Source of the DNA: Thereva unica
Lineage: Eukaryota; Arthropoda; Insecta; Diptera; Therevidae
Assembly (NCBI GenBank): GCA_949987705.1
Contig: OX465285.1
Location: forward strand, 1,736,001-1,800,000
Direction: 5' to 3'
DNA length: 64,000 nt
Part shown: in pieces, positions 1-12,689 of the stretch
Layout: every line of letters begins with the position of its first letter
Position numbering within the stretch: the first letter of the stretch is position 1
Made by a program: the position numbers and the translations under genes
The notes under the pieces: model-generated
Database searches by the model: none
What the model was told of the DNA's origin: nothing
Seen by the model: the letters and a program-made list of their open reading frames with translations, nothing else

Positions 1-1696
1 TCAACTTGAATGATGAATATTTGGTTTTAAGGTTTCTTTTGGTGAGGAGGAAATGGGTCCAAAAGTACCGAGACCACTCTTAGCATGTTGTGCTACACGT
101 GTACAGCTCATATTTATAGGTGAGACAGCTGGAACCGGTTCTGCCTAGTGGCTTGTCGCTGAGACTTAAAGCAGGGATCACAATGCATCCACTCCGTTCC
201 GACCGGCTAAGCTGTCAAAGCTAAACTTCGAAGTTTGCTTAGAACTTATGTATATGGCAGTTCGGACTGGTGGTTCCAATGGTACTTACGGATCGGAAGG
301 GAAAAGTTGAATAAACGGATTGTGATCCCAACTTAACTGTCCAAGCAGCGTCTCGTTGATCAACGTACCTATGGTCGTCTCGGCCAAATAGGGCTTCTCG
401 AGGTCCTGACAGCAGCCTGTCTTTGGTCTGTTGAGAAAGAGTTCACGAAAACGCGTCTCGAGTGTAATCCGTGGCATGGGGCTCCCCTATTTCACTTCGT
501 CTTTTAGGGTAACAGTAGCGGCTAAATGAAACTGCTTGTTGTCCCAGTAGGAGGGTTACTGCAGCTCGCCCTTTTTTCTTCTGAGCTCCCTGCTCTCCTG
601 CAGAGTCATCTGACCATTGCCGTTCAGGTTATTGTTCGAAGCTGGTCTGGTTCTGTTAGGGCTAAATAACCGTTAAATACTAGTGGTAGACATTTTAGAC
701 CATTTGCTGGGGTTTTTTTGGAAATGGGGAGGATTGGGAAGGGTGAAAACCTCCTAACTCGAGATGGGTCCACCCCAACCTCCTATCTCGGGATGGGTCC
801 ACTTCTGCCTAAAGATCATATTATCAAGAGTGTTTGAAAATACTTGAAAAGCTTATATACCAGATGTTAGAAAGTCAAAACCAGATCGTTTTTTCAAGCG
901 TCAACTCCTTTACTACAGGAACGCCTAATGCAGTTTGATTACGGCGACCGAAGAAGAACCGTGCTACTCAGCAGATTTATGCCATTCCGATAGTACCCTA
1001 GCAAGGTACTACTCAATAATACGACAGATTTTATTTGTTTGTGCTTTTTCTTGACAATTAACCAATGTTATAGTTTTATTTTATCATGTGGTCATGTGTT
1101 TGCATAACTTCGTCAACACTGCCGGCAGTCGAATTCGTACACATCAACATAGCTCAGAGCCAAGCCAAGACAAGACGCCGTCCGGGCAGGAAACATGTCA
1201 GAGAAGCTGAAAACATCGTAAGAAGCACCCATCCAACTACGATGTACCAAAAAGTGCGATCGAAAAGTTGAATGCGGAGCTGAAATAACGATGTTATCCA
1301 ATAAGTGTGATAGGTTCATCAATGAAAATTACTTTGCCATTTGTCATAATTTTAACAAGATTCTTTAACGATTGTATTCAGTAAAGTTAGGCAATTTTTT
1401 ATGAAATATAAACAAACTTAAAGATTTATGTAAATCAAACAATAAGACTCGATTTAATTTTCACCAATTTTATCATGATCTACAATAACATTGATGACTA
1501 CTTTTATAACAAAAACTCTTCCACTAAAGCACACTAATACTTTAATTGCATAATTTGAATCAGTATCCGACTTTTCAATGAATACCCAACATCCTTATAG
1601 TCCTTATTTAACTAACCAAAAAAAATATTAACATTTTTATCATTCACCAAATTTCTTTAGGCACACTTAAAATTTATTAATGATTGTTGCCACAAA
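1..1696. other. Spacer, no gene recognised
   Basis: No open frame here resembles a family I know, and the short frames overlap on both strands. Around 750-802 a segment of about 25 bases occurs twice (the core GATGGGTCCAC is shared), a small local duplication. The rest turns into AT-rich spacer after about 1330. Confidence 0.5.
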
Positions 1697-1713
1697 CCCC
1701 CCCCCCCCCCCCC
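1697..1713. repeat. Poly-C run (17 C)
   Basis: An uninterrupted run of 17 cytosines inside AT-rich spacer. Similar homopolymer runs occur at 3744-3754 (11 G) and 22665-22680 (16 C), so C/G homopolymers are a recurring feature of this genome. Exact lengths may be affected by sequencing. Confidence 0.9.
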
Positions 1714-2229
1714 TCCAATATCAAGGACACATTTCCGGAAGTTCCTTTTTTATGGATTTTCTAGTTCACAGGCCCAACTGTGCCAACACCTGGCAAGGAT
1801 ATTAAAAAATAACTTGCAAGGTCATCAAAAGACGCTTCCCAAAAAGTACCTATTTTATCAAGGACTTGAAAGCCGTAAAATATCCTTAGAAATAAAATTC
1901 TTGAGAATATCAGGGTGGAAAAAATAGATGTTTTTTTCCCAAGGACGTTTTTAAGGAAAACAATTTTTTGGGTTTTCAAGGGCTTTTGCAGACATTTTGT
2001 TATAATAAACTACCACAGATGTTGAAGTTATGGAAATTATAATTGAGGAGTATTTGATACAATAAGGAGGTAATTATTTGAACGTTTGTATTTTGTGTAT
2101 GGGAATGGATTCTGAGAATAGATTGAACTTTTTAAAGCTGCTATACTCCGTAGTTTGTTTAATTGTCGAATCAGCACAGAGTTCTGCTATAATTTATGAG
2201 TTGCCTCGAAAATTATCTTGGTGAGAGCG

Positions 2230-3500
2230 GATATGACTTCAAGAAGAAACTTCAAGAGATGCGAGTGCTACAAGGGCAGTACCGCCAGCGCCGGCCCTAT
2301 CCGGCCCCATCCCAAGCTCAGGGTAGAGCAAGATTATCTTTCAACGCCCTTTGGTTTTTGCTTTCACATCACATAATTTGTATTTCCTTTTTTCGAGCAC
2401 TGCCGAGCCAGCTTTGGCGGTGGAGATTAATCTGGACAAGCTTGATATTGCAATCGCATTATGCTGCCCCCCCTTTTGCGAGCTTCTTTGCGCTAGGGAC
2501 TGCCCCGCTAAGGATTTAGGTGCTGGTTTTAGGGTTAAAGTTAGTGATGTGCTTAGAGGAGGTTCCCCCTACTACCAGCCCACCAAATGCAATGGTCTCC
2601 ATCCTCACACTCGAACAACTTACGTCTTCCATTCCTAAAGCAGACTGCTTCGAGGTTTCAGTTGGTAACCTTGGAGGAGTTCCTGCTCCCTTGGTGATTG
2701 GAACGGAAATGGTCGTGCTTGCGGCGTTTGTGCCGGTCTGATCCTAAGCTGTGCCCTACCAAACTTGCAGCCAGTTCGGCCTTCCGTCTCTTTCACCTCG
2801 TCAATAGACCTTTTAGTCCGCAGAGAACGTAATCTCTGTGAGTGGTGGGCGTCTTCTGTCTTCTCAAGCCTTTAAGGAAATCTTCTTCTAACGAAGAAGT
2901 GATATCAACGCGCTCAACCGCGGCTTGCTGACTTAGACTGCCCTCATTGAAGAGTGATGCCGAGAATTCCCCTTCACTGGGGCTACATTCGGCACCCTGC
3001 TGTATGGATTCAGAAATATCCAACTATCCTCGTAGGTCGTCCTGTTGGGACTATGGGAGCCCCAGTAGTGTTGAGAGGTGCTCCATCATCAAGTTTTTTT
3101 AAAGGTATCTATATTGATCCTTCAACACTATTGTTCATGCCTTCAGATTATGAGTTTTATCGAGTTTGTTGTCTCTAGATCCGCCGGATTCAGTCTACTT
3201 CATGAACAGACAAGGGCACCTTCGGTAGGATGTGGCGTAAGGCCATGTACAGGCGGTCTTGGACTCAGCACTCGCTGTTTGTGGCCTGTTCGAATCAAAT
3301 TGATGAGCTCATTCACTTGGCTGGGTACAAATAATGCAAGTGTGATCCGCCGCCTGCTCGCCCTACTGCGCCCTCAAAAGGGCCAATAAAATTGTATTTT
3401 TCGCTGAAAATTGTTCTTCGAATTCATTTTGGCGCCCCTTGCCACCTGGCGCCTAGACCGACCGCTCCTCTTGCTCTGCCCCAAGACCGGCACTGAGTAC
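2230..3500. other. GC-richer decayed coding-like segment
   Basis: This stretch is visibly richer in G and C than its AT-rich flanks and holds overlapping medium open frames on both strands. On the minus strand, 2793-3023 and then 2520-2741 in another frame read as low-complexity Ser/Thr/Glu-rich protein. That would suit the ORF1 of a non-LTR retrotransposon, but no diagnostic motif was found. An AATAAA lies near 3385. I treat it as an unidentified transposon remnant. Confidence 0.25.
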
Positions 3501-5655
3501 CGCCATTTTTATTAACAAGAAAGATTATATTCCTAAAATCACTTTGTGTATCACCAACGTTAAAGCCACCCCAAAAAGGATAAAACCTAAATATCAACAT
3601 GCCTTATTGTTATCCATCCATTAACAAGGAAATAGAAACCTTTCATCCCCATCCTCCAAGGTCAAAGCATCCTTACTATCGTTGGCGCCAATCTTTTGTT
3701 TGGTTTTTTTTCTTGTATTCAGAAGAAATAACAAAAATAAAAAGGGGGGGGGGGTTTTTAAAAATAGCACACTTAAGCAACTTTCAAAATATTAAAAAAT
3801 AAAAGAATAAAGGACGAGAAAAATATGCGTCTGCAAACAAAACATCTTCTTATATTACGACAATTCTGAGGTCATCCTGAAAACACAAAAACTTGAGGCT
3901 TTTCACAAAAGACTCCACCATAAATAACCACCCGAGCCCAAAACCACCCCCACCCCCTGTCAGAAATAAAAAAAAGAAAAAAAAAGACGGAAGGAAATTT
4001 TTCTTTTACCCCGAGAACAATGGGAGAAAATATACCCTCTTATATATATTTGCAGGACTCATGTGTACCCCCCATAAATTGAAAGTAGAAGAGGGCAGAA
4101 GTTGAGCCACCCCCTCCACCCCCCAAAAAAAAGGAAAATTAAAGTCACTTCTGTTATTAATTTAATACTTCAAATGTCTGCAGGAATATCAGGAGGCAAA
4201 GAAAATGACAATAGAAGAAAAAAATAGGGGAAGAAGTATAGAAAGGACATAATGGAGACCGAGAGAAAAAAACCTGGAATTTTCCATAGAAACATCTGCT
4301 TATCATCCAGTCCCAACCCTCATGCATTACTACTATATGCCCTTATAGAAATTCCCTACGCCCTTGTGTTAGCTAACTAACTAGGATGACGAAGGGTGAG
4401 TGTGTGTGCTTTCTCAGGCATGAAGCTCTATTTGATGAAAAGGATATACTATATGCTGGTTTGTTTGTGCATGTATGTATGCGTAGGGATTTTCCTTCTT
4501 ATCAATTCTAGCCGCACATGCAAAAGGATATACAGCTTAAAGATAACCATGAAACAGAATATGTTGCGGAGGCACACATAAAATGCGTATATTAAAAGCG
4601 TTAAAACGTTGCATAATCACAGGATACACAATCCTGCTGGGGTTGTTCTGCATAGACCACAACGTGTACACATCCTATATCTCTAGCAGGTTTAATATTT
4701 AACGCAATAAATTAAGCAATGGTGGCTAATGATGTCATAAAGACGTTTTAAATTATCTTTAAAAGGATGTGCTGAATTATATGCGCCTATATCTATGCAG
4801 GGGGTCCATACTTAAGTGCCGTCTACCGGATTTACTCAATCTGTAAAAGTATTAGATTTCATAAGGACTAGATAGTAGTATGTGATATAATAATGCCCCC
4901 TGATGGGTGTCGTATATTCAGTGATGACCTTGCATGACCTTGGGTAACCTTTATTATGAAATACGAACTGAACTGTTCTGGTATCCTGTGGGGAGATTAG
5001 GGCGTAGAAAAAATAGCTTGACAAGTTTTGGTATTTTTTTGATTGGCATCATAAGTAAAAGTTTTTTTCTTTTATTCTTTTTGTTTGTTTGGAGTTATTC
5101 AAGTAAAAGTTTTGTTAGATGAAAAAAATTTCTTGGATTGACCTAATGAGAAATCCAACCAGGCACACTAGCCGCTAATAAAGTACGAGCTTAGATGGAA
5201 GATACATATATCAAACCTACCTTTGAATTTTAGTATTTTGTTAATAATAGACTGTTTCGAGGAAGAATCTAGCCATTTTTTTCGGTTTTTAAGCAAGTAA
5301 GCTTATGGCATGCGGGATTTACAAGCCGGGATTCCTGGTCCCCCACACAAGTACTAACTCCACCTAATGCTGATTTATGTTTTACTAGCTACTTAGCCTC
5401 ATAAATACAGAATAGTTTAGAAACCAGCAGTCTTGAGGTAACGAAAAAATCGGTAACCATAACGGCAACAACATCTAGAAATGATATTACAAGTAAGGAA
5501 CAAGCGAAGTAGTAGTAGTAGTAGAAGAACTGTAGCAGATACTACTTACTGAAGTAAAGAGATACAAAATTAAAATACTAGGTATATAGAAGAAGGAAAG
5601 ACAAAACTGGAAGAGAGGGTTAACCACACCATCACTAATTTTTTATTTGGGAGAT
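3501..5655. other. AT-rich spacer, nothing recognised
   Basis: Low-complexity A-rich and T-rich DNA with an 11-base G run at 3744-3754 and a short GTA/AGT microsatellite near 5509-5527. No coding region or structural RNA was seen. Confidence 0.5.
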
Positions 5656-5659
5656 CAAA

Positions 5660-6790
5660 GCTCAGGTATTACCCTTTGTACTACCAGTACATCAGGTTAT
5701 TAGTCACATCATGAAGCACTGTGTGTAGTAGTACGGTTAGACCGCTGGATAGAATAGGTTTTAGGAGGTATCTGGAGGACTCTTGTTATAGAAATTCGGC
5801 AATTCTGACTGCGAAAGATTGTTTCACAGTCAAGCTGCTGTGTTGAGAAACGAGTCCCTTACGCGAAAATGAGTGCTGTAGGCATAGGGAATGAGCCGGT
5901 AGGGCTAATCTGGTATTTGGAAGGTAGAAGAGCGTTTACCTTATTGGAACAATCGCCATGCTAATAATGTTTTGTAAAAGTTTTGCCAATGCAGCCATAT
6001 TCCTACGGTGCCACAGAGGGTCGATGGTGGAGCAAATAGCATGGTCGTCACCGATGATCCTGTATCCTTTAAGAAATCCGAAGACTTGAGATGCATATTT
6101 AGGGATTTGGAATAGGTGGTTGTTCAATCATAGGTCTTTGGTTAATGTCACGCCTAGGATGTAAGGGATAACTCAGCCAATAATTCTACTTAAACCACCA
6201 ACCAAAGCGCATAGGGAGATACCCAGGATTTCTTGGAAATTCGACAGTAATAAATTCTAGAAGCATTGAATTCGACTTGATGTTTACGGCCCCAATAGAG
6301 ATTTAGTTTAACGTATCTTTCGATTGAGCTGATCATAGAGAGAAGATCTCTCGACCTACGCTTGTCTGGCATTATAGCGGTAAGAGTAACTCAAAATCCT
6401 GTCATCAGCGAAGCTGTAAAGATATTTGGATGGCACCCAGAGTAGATCGTTTAGAAAGATTAAGAAAAGACTGGGAGATAAAATTTATCCCTGGGGGTCA
6501 CCAGCAGAGATCGGGTTGTATTTAGATTTGACGTCATCCAACACTACCTTAATTAAACTGCTAAAGCGGATACTCTCGATCCAGTTTTTAAAGCTGGGTC
6601 CAATACAAATAGCTTGGAATTTAGCTAACACAAGTGAAATAAAATGATTTAGGTAGGTAGGAGCGCCAATCCCGCGAAACCGGATGCAGGAACACAATTG
6701 GAAGGGAAGATTTAAGATACAGTCAGTCATATTTGGGTCCAGGATCAAATCTCCCAAATCTTTCAAGAAGTTTCCAAATACACAGTGTCG
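5660..6790 (-). mobile_element. LINE fragment: RT palm to C-terminus
   Basis: Reading leftwards on the minus strand, broken frames give consecutive parts of a non-LTR retrotransposon. First comes the RT palm entry with the signature AGDPQG (6485-6766; the family usually has GVPQG). Then comes a segment with the pattern 'WGRKHQVEFNAS' (6190-6372), typical of the region after the RT catalytic box. Last is the C-terminal pattern 'YASQVFG ... DPLWHRRNMAALAKL' (5936-6127), where LINE proteins usually have YASHVWG and PLxHRRxVAxL. Stops and frame changes separate the pieces, so the copy is dead. The 3' end is near 5670, where GTAGTACAAAGGG (minus sense) also marks a second LINE end near 49241. The Jockey/CR1 superfamily is likely, but the clade is uncertain. 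Confidence 0.75.
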
Positions 6791-6879
6791 ATTCCCAATG
6801 CAGGACTACGATCTCTGATTGCTATTACAAGATCAAGTCTACCTAGCCTAAGCTCATGGTGACAGACACCTTTATCTGG

Positions 6880-7665
6880 AACCATCTTCTTTTTCTTTAA
6901 AGGCTCTACAACCGGCGTCCGGTCCTGGCAACAAAAGTCTCAAACCAGCTCCTGAGAGAAAAAAATGAGAAGAGCGCTTCTTCTAGCAGCTTTCGGTCGT
7001 TATACAGGCCATATACGGACCGAATGCTTTGATAACCACTTGACTATCTGATAATAAATAGGGTTATCCTGACTTCGAGCTTGGGTATGACGGTATTATT
7101 AGACAGGCCTTCAACATTTCTAAAAGTTCAGCCTGGAAAGTTATGGCAAAGTTAGGCAGGCGGAAATTTGGAAATTAAGCGGCGAGGGAGGGGGAGAGAG
7201 AACTGGATCCTCTATACCCGACTCTGGTGAGGATCTGTCTGGTCATCATCCTGGGAAATCTTTCCCTTTTTCTCTGGAAGGATCTAGACATCGAGGGCCG
7301 TTCAGAAATTTAATTTTTGTGGTTGAGGACGCAGTATATTGCTGTGTTCCTAGTTCTTCTCGATCCATCAACCAGCTTCTCGCAGCCTTAAGGCCGTGCA
7401 AATCACCTGATATATGTAGAAAGAAGTTGGCAGCAGGTCGAGAATTAAGTTAAGGGCTTCCTTTGGAATTGTACACATGGTGCCCATTATACCGAAGCAA
7501 ACCATTCTTTGGACTTGCCCCGTCTGGACCTGTTGGATTCTTTGGAAAGAACAGGCCACCACACAGCGGATCCATATGGCAGCACTGGTCTAATTACTAA
7601 TGCAGCTTCAAACGTCTTCTCTTGCCGCAGGTCTGCTTCCAGACATAGGAAGGAACCTATATTGG
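6880..7665 (-). mobile_element. LINE fragment with RNase H-type tail
   Basis: The minus frame 7368-7562 contains 'QRMVCFGIMGTMCTIPKEAL' followed by LDLLPTSFYIYQ. This corresponds to the LINE region usually reading LQRLxCLGITGAMRTTPTAAL, which joins RT to RNase H in R1/LOA/I-type elements. Further left (about 6990-7140) broken frames resemble the RNase H segment. The order relative to the RT piece at 5660-6790 is wrong for a single element, so this is a second, independent insertion. It is dead. Confidence 0.65.
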
Positions 7666-7689
7666 CTTTCTTTATGTAGTTTAAGGAAA

Positions 7690-8720
7690 TAGTTTAAAAA
7701 CTTTTATTATATTTAAAAATATTTAACCCTAAACCACAGCTTTATGATGAAATGGATCCTGCTTGAATTGTTTATTAAAAAAAAGATAAAGAATTATAAC
7801 ACGTACAAATATTGCCAGAATCATCAAAACCAGAAGAAAAAAAATTATAATAATAATAAAAATTCTCATAAAGAATGTTTATTAATTTACGCACAAGAAC
7901 GCAAGGATTATGCGTGTGTGTGTGTGCGAAATGAAAATTGTTTAGTAAACATACTTAACACATTCTATTACAAAATATCCTTCTCCAGTTCACAGTAATC
8001 ATGAAGTTTTATTACAAAACATTTTTTTTTTTTCAAATTAACAAAGAAAAGTGTAATAAACCTTCCGAGTCATAAAAAAGGACATTGAAATAGTTGTGAG
8101 TCACTCTGTTGTAAGACCTAGCCCTTTCTGTCCCTATCTCTTTCTTTCTCTCTAGGAGTTTCGACCTCCTTTTTTTCTAGAATAGGTACGTTCTACATAT
8201 CAATTTCAATTTCTTTTGCGCTATAACACTTTTCTTCTACATCTATGTACATATATCCTTGTATATAGTCCCGGAGTTTTACTCAACACTTCATGCAATT
8301 TAATAGCCGTCAATTCTAGGGGTTTATACTGGAAAGAAAGAGAAAGAGAGATAGGGAGAAAGACAGTTAGAAAAAAGGTATTTCACATCCGATTAAATTG
8401 AAACCTTTCAATTATTCATTGCACGCGACACATGTGCCTAGTTTGACTTTAATGCTACTCGAAGGAGTTTAAAAATGGATTTTTCCCTGTTGGTGGTTGG
8501 TTTGTTTTCTGTATACTTATCTGTGTATAGGGAAAATAAAATTGTAGGGAATAACATAAGTCTAGTTTCTTTATAGTATACTTGCCTAAAAAACTTGCCT
8601 TAAAAAACTTTTTCTGCCTAGGTTTTCTTGAGCGAAAAAAAGGATTCTTCCACTTTTTTGTGTGGAAGAAATGTGTTTTGGGTTTCGATTTTTAGAAAAG
8701 GGATGACTCTAAATGACTAA
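7690..8720. other. AT-rich spacer, nothing recognised
   Basis: A-rich and T-rich sequence with a short GT run near 7915-7925 and GAGA-type purine runs near 8335-8365. No gene was seen. Confidence 0.5.
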
Positions 8721-8726
8721 TCTAAC

Positions 8727-8837
8727 CCTAAAAGCATGCAAAAATATTTATAATTGATATATTCCTAAAAGTATGCAAAATGGTTTCAATTAAATCTGAA
8801 CCTAAAAGTATGCAAAAAAAATGCCAATATTATAGTA
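8727..8837 (+). repeat. Three 37-bp units carrying an octamer-like motif
   Basis: The motif CCTAAAAGYATGCAAAA begins at 8727, 8764 and 8801, exactly 37 bases apart each time. The 20 bases between motifs have diverged much more than the motif itself. The shared core ATGCAAAA resembles the POU-domain octamer ATGCAAAT. It may be an old tandem repeat with selective retention of the motif, or chance. Confidence 0.6.
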
Positions 8838-9117
8838 AATGCTCAAACCGATTAGAACAAGATGAACATAACCAGTCCACAGCGACTCTACGTCCTTAAT
8901 AGAGATTAAATTATTCCCAACTTTATGTAGGTAACATATGAAAATCATCTCTCATAAAAGGTAAACGGCGAGGCTAAGTTGAAACAAATAAATATTTTTC
9001 TTCTGTATTTCTTCATATAAGCATAGAAATATTGCGGTGAGGTTATGTAACACATGTCTTCTCATTCAGATTGTGTTCCACTTTCGAACATTATTGATTT
9101 TTCACTCAGGAAAAAGT

Positions 9118-9310
9118 CTGAACCACCACCACCAACCACCCTTAAATGGTGTGTTCAGAATTTCTGTTGTCAGAGACACCGTCATTATTGACGATGGGGT
9201 AAAAAGCAGCAGCACCAACAGCAGCAGCCAGCAGCAGCAGCAACAACAACAACAACAAAAACAACAACACTGGCAACGACACCAAGAATAGTAGCAAAAG
9301 TGTAGAGGCA
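9118..9310 (+). repeat. CAG/CAA trinucleotide tract
   Basis: A CCA-rich start is followed by an interrupted CAG and CAA array (9208-9270) and more CAG-rich sequence to about 9322. In one frame it reads as a Gln run in an ATG-initiated frame (9037-9291) that stops soon after. In the next frame it reads Ala/Ser/Asn-rich and stays open through 9437, ending in a segment of mixed composition that includes CVETVKYIQEEGIALCLKQT. No credible start or splice site was found for that frame. The Leu-rich and Cys-rich frames on the minus strand are shadows. Confidence 0.6.
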
Positions 9311-9439
9311 GCAGCGACAGCAATTGAAAAGAATTGTGTAGAGACCGTAAAATATATACAAGAAGAAGGCATTGCCTTGTGCCTTAAACAAACTTTAAAA
9401 GGAACTGCCGAAATGCTTTTTGGTGTAGTATTGTGTTGA

Positions 9440-11685
9440 GGATGGGGGGAGGGTGGGGGGAGAAGAGGGGTAGTGAGAGAGTATGAGGGTTGAAAAGAAG
9501 GAGAATTTAAGGTGGTCACAAATATATATATTTACACATACATATATAAAATTAATCCTGAAAAGGAATTGTACTTTTTTCTTCTTCTTCAACGTTTCCT
9601 TACTGATTCTTCTGCTACTACACCCCCAGTCCTCCTTCACTGGTCTCCACCACCAAAAAGAAAAACGAACGAAGAAGGAAAACCGCCACTGCAGAGAAAA
9701 AAGCTTTAAATTTGCTCACAGGGAGTCGCGCACGCTTGATTCTGTCGTTATGGCTCCGTTTTCTGTATTTCAAATTAAATCTTCTCTTCCAATTCCCAGC
9801 CCTTGTCGGCCCATACTACCCCCGTGCCTATTCCAGCCATATTCAACCACCTCTCCGACATCCTTGATCCTTCACTTATACCTTAACACCCGCTTTTACT
9901 CATCGCCTGAGGCTCTTTCTGTCTTTGTCTATATATATATGCACGTATAATGTACGAGTATATTCGTTTGACATGTTGTTAAGGTATAGGAGGTCCTATC
10001 GATTTATGTGTGTATGTGTGTAATGCGCAGAGTTACAAGGCAGGGAAGTGTTCTGTTCTATAAAATTTTTTTTTATTTTATTTTTTTTTTATTTTATTTA
10101 TGCGAAACTAAGTGAATAGTTCCCGTAGTTCCCGCACTCCTAAATTTAGCCCATTTCTCCACCCACTTTTAAGGATTTACCATACCTTTTTAGCCAGCAC
10201 ACAAACCAGCAGAATTTTATTACTCTGTCACATTTTCCGTGTTTTATTGAAAAGGAATTTTATTTTGGACACAAATACTCTTGCAGAATTGAAGGGAATT
10301 CGTCTATTTTGTTGCTTTTTTTGCAGGAAAGACACCATATGTCCTCATCAGTACCCTCCCCGGGGTTTGGCATCAAAAATTAAAAGTCAAAGTTCGTCCA
10401 TTTCAGTGAAATAAAATAAAAAAGCACAAATTTTTGTTTGTTGTCCTCTAATCGAATCACATACCAGGGGTTGAAGGTGCTGGACAGAATGAAATGGGGT
10501 TGAGCATGAAACAACCGCAGCACTGAGTGAATCCTGCTAACCAGTAACAGAAAAAAAAGGATAAAATGAAAATTAATGGGGAAAAATTGTTTTCTGCTTC
10601 AGAGTTTTTTTACTGAAGAAATAAATTTAAAAAAAAATGTCACCAGGTTATATATATACTGGAAGTAGGGGTGGGGATAGAAGGAAAATATATATCCACG
10701 TCTGCAGGATAAAAAAATATGATAAAAATAGAACACAACCCTCTACAACACCTTTTTAAATTCCTGATTTTGTTTCTGCTATTACCGCGCCCCTCTTGCA
10801 TACTTTTAGGCACAGGATCAAGAAGCCCGTCGTCGTAGCCATGATGAAAAAAGGTCAAACATTTTTAAATATAGATTTTTCTGGTTATTTAGTTTCTATA
10901 ATTAATGAGAACTTTCCTTTCGTGGTGGTGGTGGTATTGATTCACTGCTCTATGAACACTTATAATCCAATCGAATTGAAAATGAAAATTTCATGAGGAT
11001 ACACTGTGCAGAAAGGAGAAGGAGTGTTCTCAAGCAAGAGGTATGCTGAGGACGAGGAGGCAGAATCTTTTGAGGTAGTATATTGATAAATATCATGAAT
11101 TTTTCAATATCTTTTATTTTCGGATAATCTTGGAGGATAGCCATCAATTTATTATCCCTCAAGGACCAGATCATCATATTCTTTTACATAACAACAACTT
11201 TTTTCCTTTTTTTTGCAGAAACAAAGAGGATTTATCTTCAAAACAAGTCATCTTTCATTTATGTTTTTTTTTTGTTGGCTTGATGTAGAGATGTTAAAAA
11301 TATGGAAGGTTTTATATTACGGGTAATTTTTTCCTACGTTTTTTTTTGTTGATGATAAAAATCAATATGTTATCCTTGAAGGAAGATTTCACGTTTTTTG
11401 TTCAGAAATTGTTTAGTTTTTATGTTGTGCTCAAGTATTACCTTATTTAACTTTAAGAACTTTAAGAAACTTCGGCTTTAGGATTTTTTTTGTGGATAAT
11501 AACAACTTTTTAATATATGAAAATATTGAGTACAGATTAACCACTCCTAATTTTATGCAAAATTCAAAAGGATAGATGTGTTTAAAAATAAAACACTTAT
11601 TCATTCAGTAAACACTTAGTTATGATAAACACTCATGGAGAAATAAACACTTTGAACATTTTATAATATTAGTAAAACAATCATA
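9440..11685. other. AT-rich spacer, nothing recognised
   Basis: Low-complexity DNA with G-rich (9437-9475) and T-rich (10066-10100) runs. Short open frames occur on both strands but none resembles a known family. Confidence 0.5.
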
Positions 11686-11689
11686 CGAA

Positions 11690-12058
11690 GAGCTGAAAAG
11701 ATAGAGTGAGGAAACAAGACTATAAATAAGTGAGGATAAAACCAAAGCTATGATACAGTATCTATCTAACAGATAAAGACGTTAAGGAAATTTTCAAATC
11801 GAGAAACACAATTTCGAGATAGTTGATAAATTCATTTAACTAGGATTTTATTGCAGAACAACAAGAGGAAGTAGATAGGCGTACTCTATCTCTCCTTTTT
11901 TTGCCCAGAAAAACAATGATGAATTGTATAAAATATATAACGAGCCTGAATTAGCCATCTACATCAAGATTAATAGGTTAAAGTATGCAGGAAATATTGC
12001 TAGAATGGACGAAACAAGGATACCAAAAAAACTATAATTTGGGGATACACTAGGTTAG
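11690..12058 (+). mobile_element. RTE/Craf-like LINE, C-terminal fragment
   Basis: The plus strand reads, with several stops, as the end of an endonuclease/reverse-transcriptase LINE. A segment like 'ISEDKTKAMIQYLS' is followed by FEIVDKFI.LG and then 'YIKINRLKYAGNIARMDETR' with IPKK. These correspond to the family's LKxNxxKTKxM, FxxVDxFxYLG and YIKxxRLRWxGHVxRMxxxRxPKK blocks. The internal stops show it is dead. It is followed within 110 bases by a hAT-like miniature element. Confidence 0.75.
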
Positions 12059-12162
12059 CGGTCGGCAGCCTATAGCACGCAAAAAGATAGCACGAGGTCA
12101 ATTCGGAAAAGTCCATTAAATTAAAATTATCAATATGTTAGTTTCTAAAGTTGATCCCCATG

Positions 12163-12660
12163 CAGGGCCGGCGTGTGGCTTTTTTGCGCCCGGTGCAGTA
12201 TGTGTATGCGCCCTCATCAGCTGTTAATTTTTTGATAGAAGCGACAGATAATGGAAAAAGACACTCTGTGGAGTTCCGGTGACATAAAAATGAAAGCATG
12301 TGTACACTTTTTCACTTTTTTTCTGAAATTGCGCCCGGTGCAAATGTACCAATTGCACCTATAAAAGCACCGCCTCTGCTTTTGTCCAATCAGGATTTGC
12401 TTCCCGTTTTTGCTTTTGCGCCGAGTTTGCTTGCGTCCTTCATAAAACTCTCCCGCGATGTTTTTCGGTGTTAGCTGCACTTCCCTAACTATTTCCAGCA
12501 TATTCCTGGGCTCCGAAAATCTAGAATAGTAGACGGCATTATGTCGTTTTCCAAGCTTTCTTATTTCAAGGGGTAATAAATGGTCACTGCACGGCATATA
12601 TTAGTCCCTACTGCAGAATCTTGCATAGAATAAAAACAGTCCACCTTAACAGTTTACCCG
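12163..12660 (+). mobile_element. hAT-like MITE plus conserved flank (copy 1)
   Basis: The core (12163-12378) begins CAGGGCCGGCG and ends, read inverted, CAGAGGCGGTG, the form of hAT terminal repeats. Inside it the motif GCGCCCGGTGCA occurs near both ends, in the same orientation. Similarity to another copy at 62546 continues beyond the right terminus to about 12645 (shared GATGTTTTTCGG and AATAAAAACAGT blocks), so the mobile unit is larger than the core or the core sits in an older repeat. No clear 8-bp target duplication was seen. Confidence 0.6.
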
Positions 12661-12689
12661 GACATAGAAGGAATTTTCAACAGCTTCAG

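Noticed and set aside
9102..9519. Leu-rich and Cys-rich minus-strand proteins
   Set aside because: They are complementary-strand readings of the CAG/CAA and purine-rich repeat tract.
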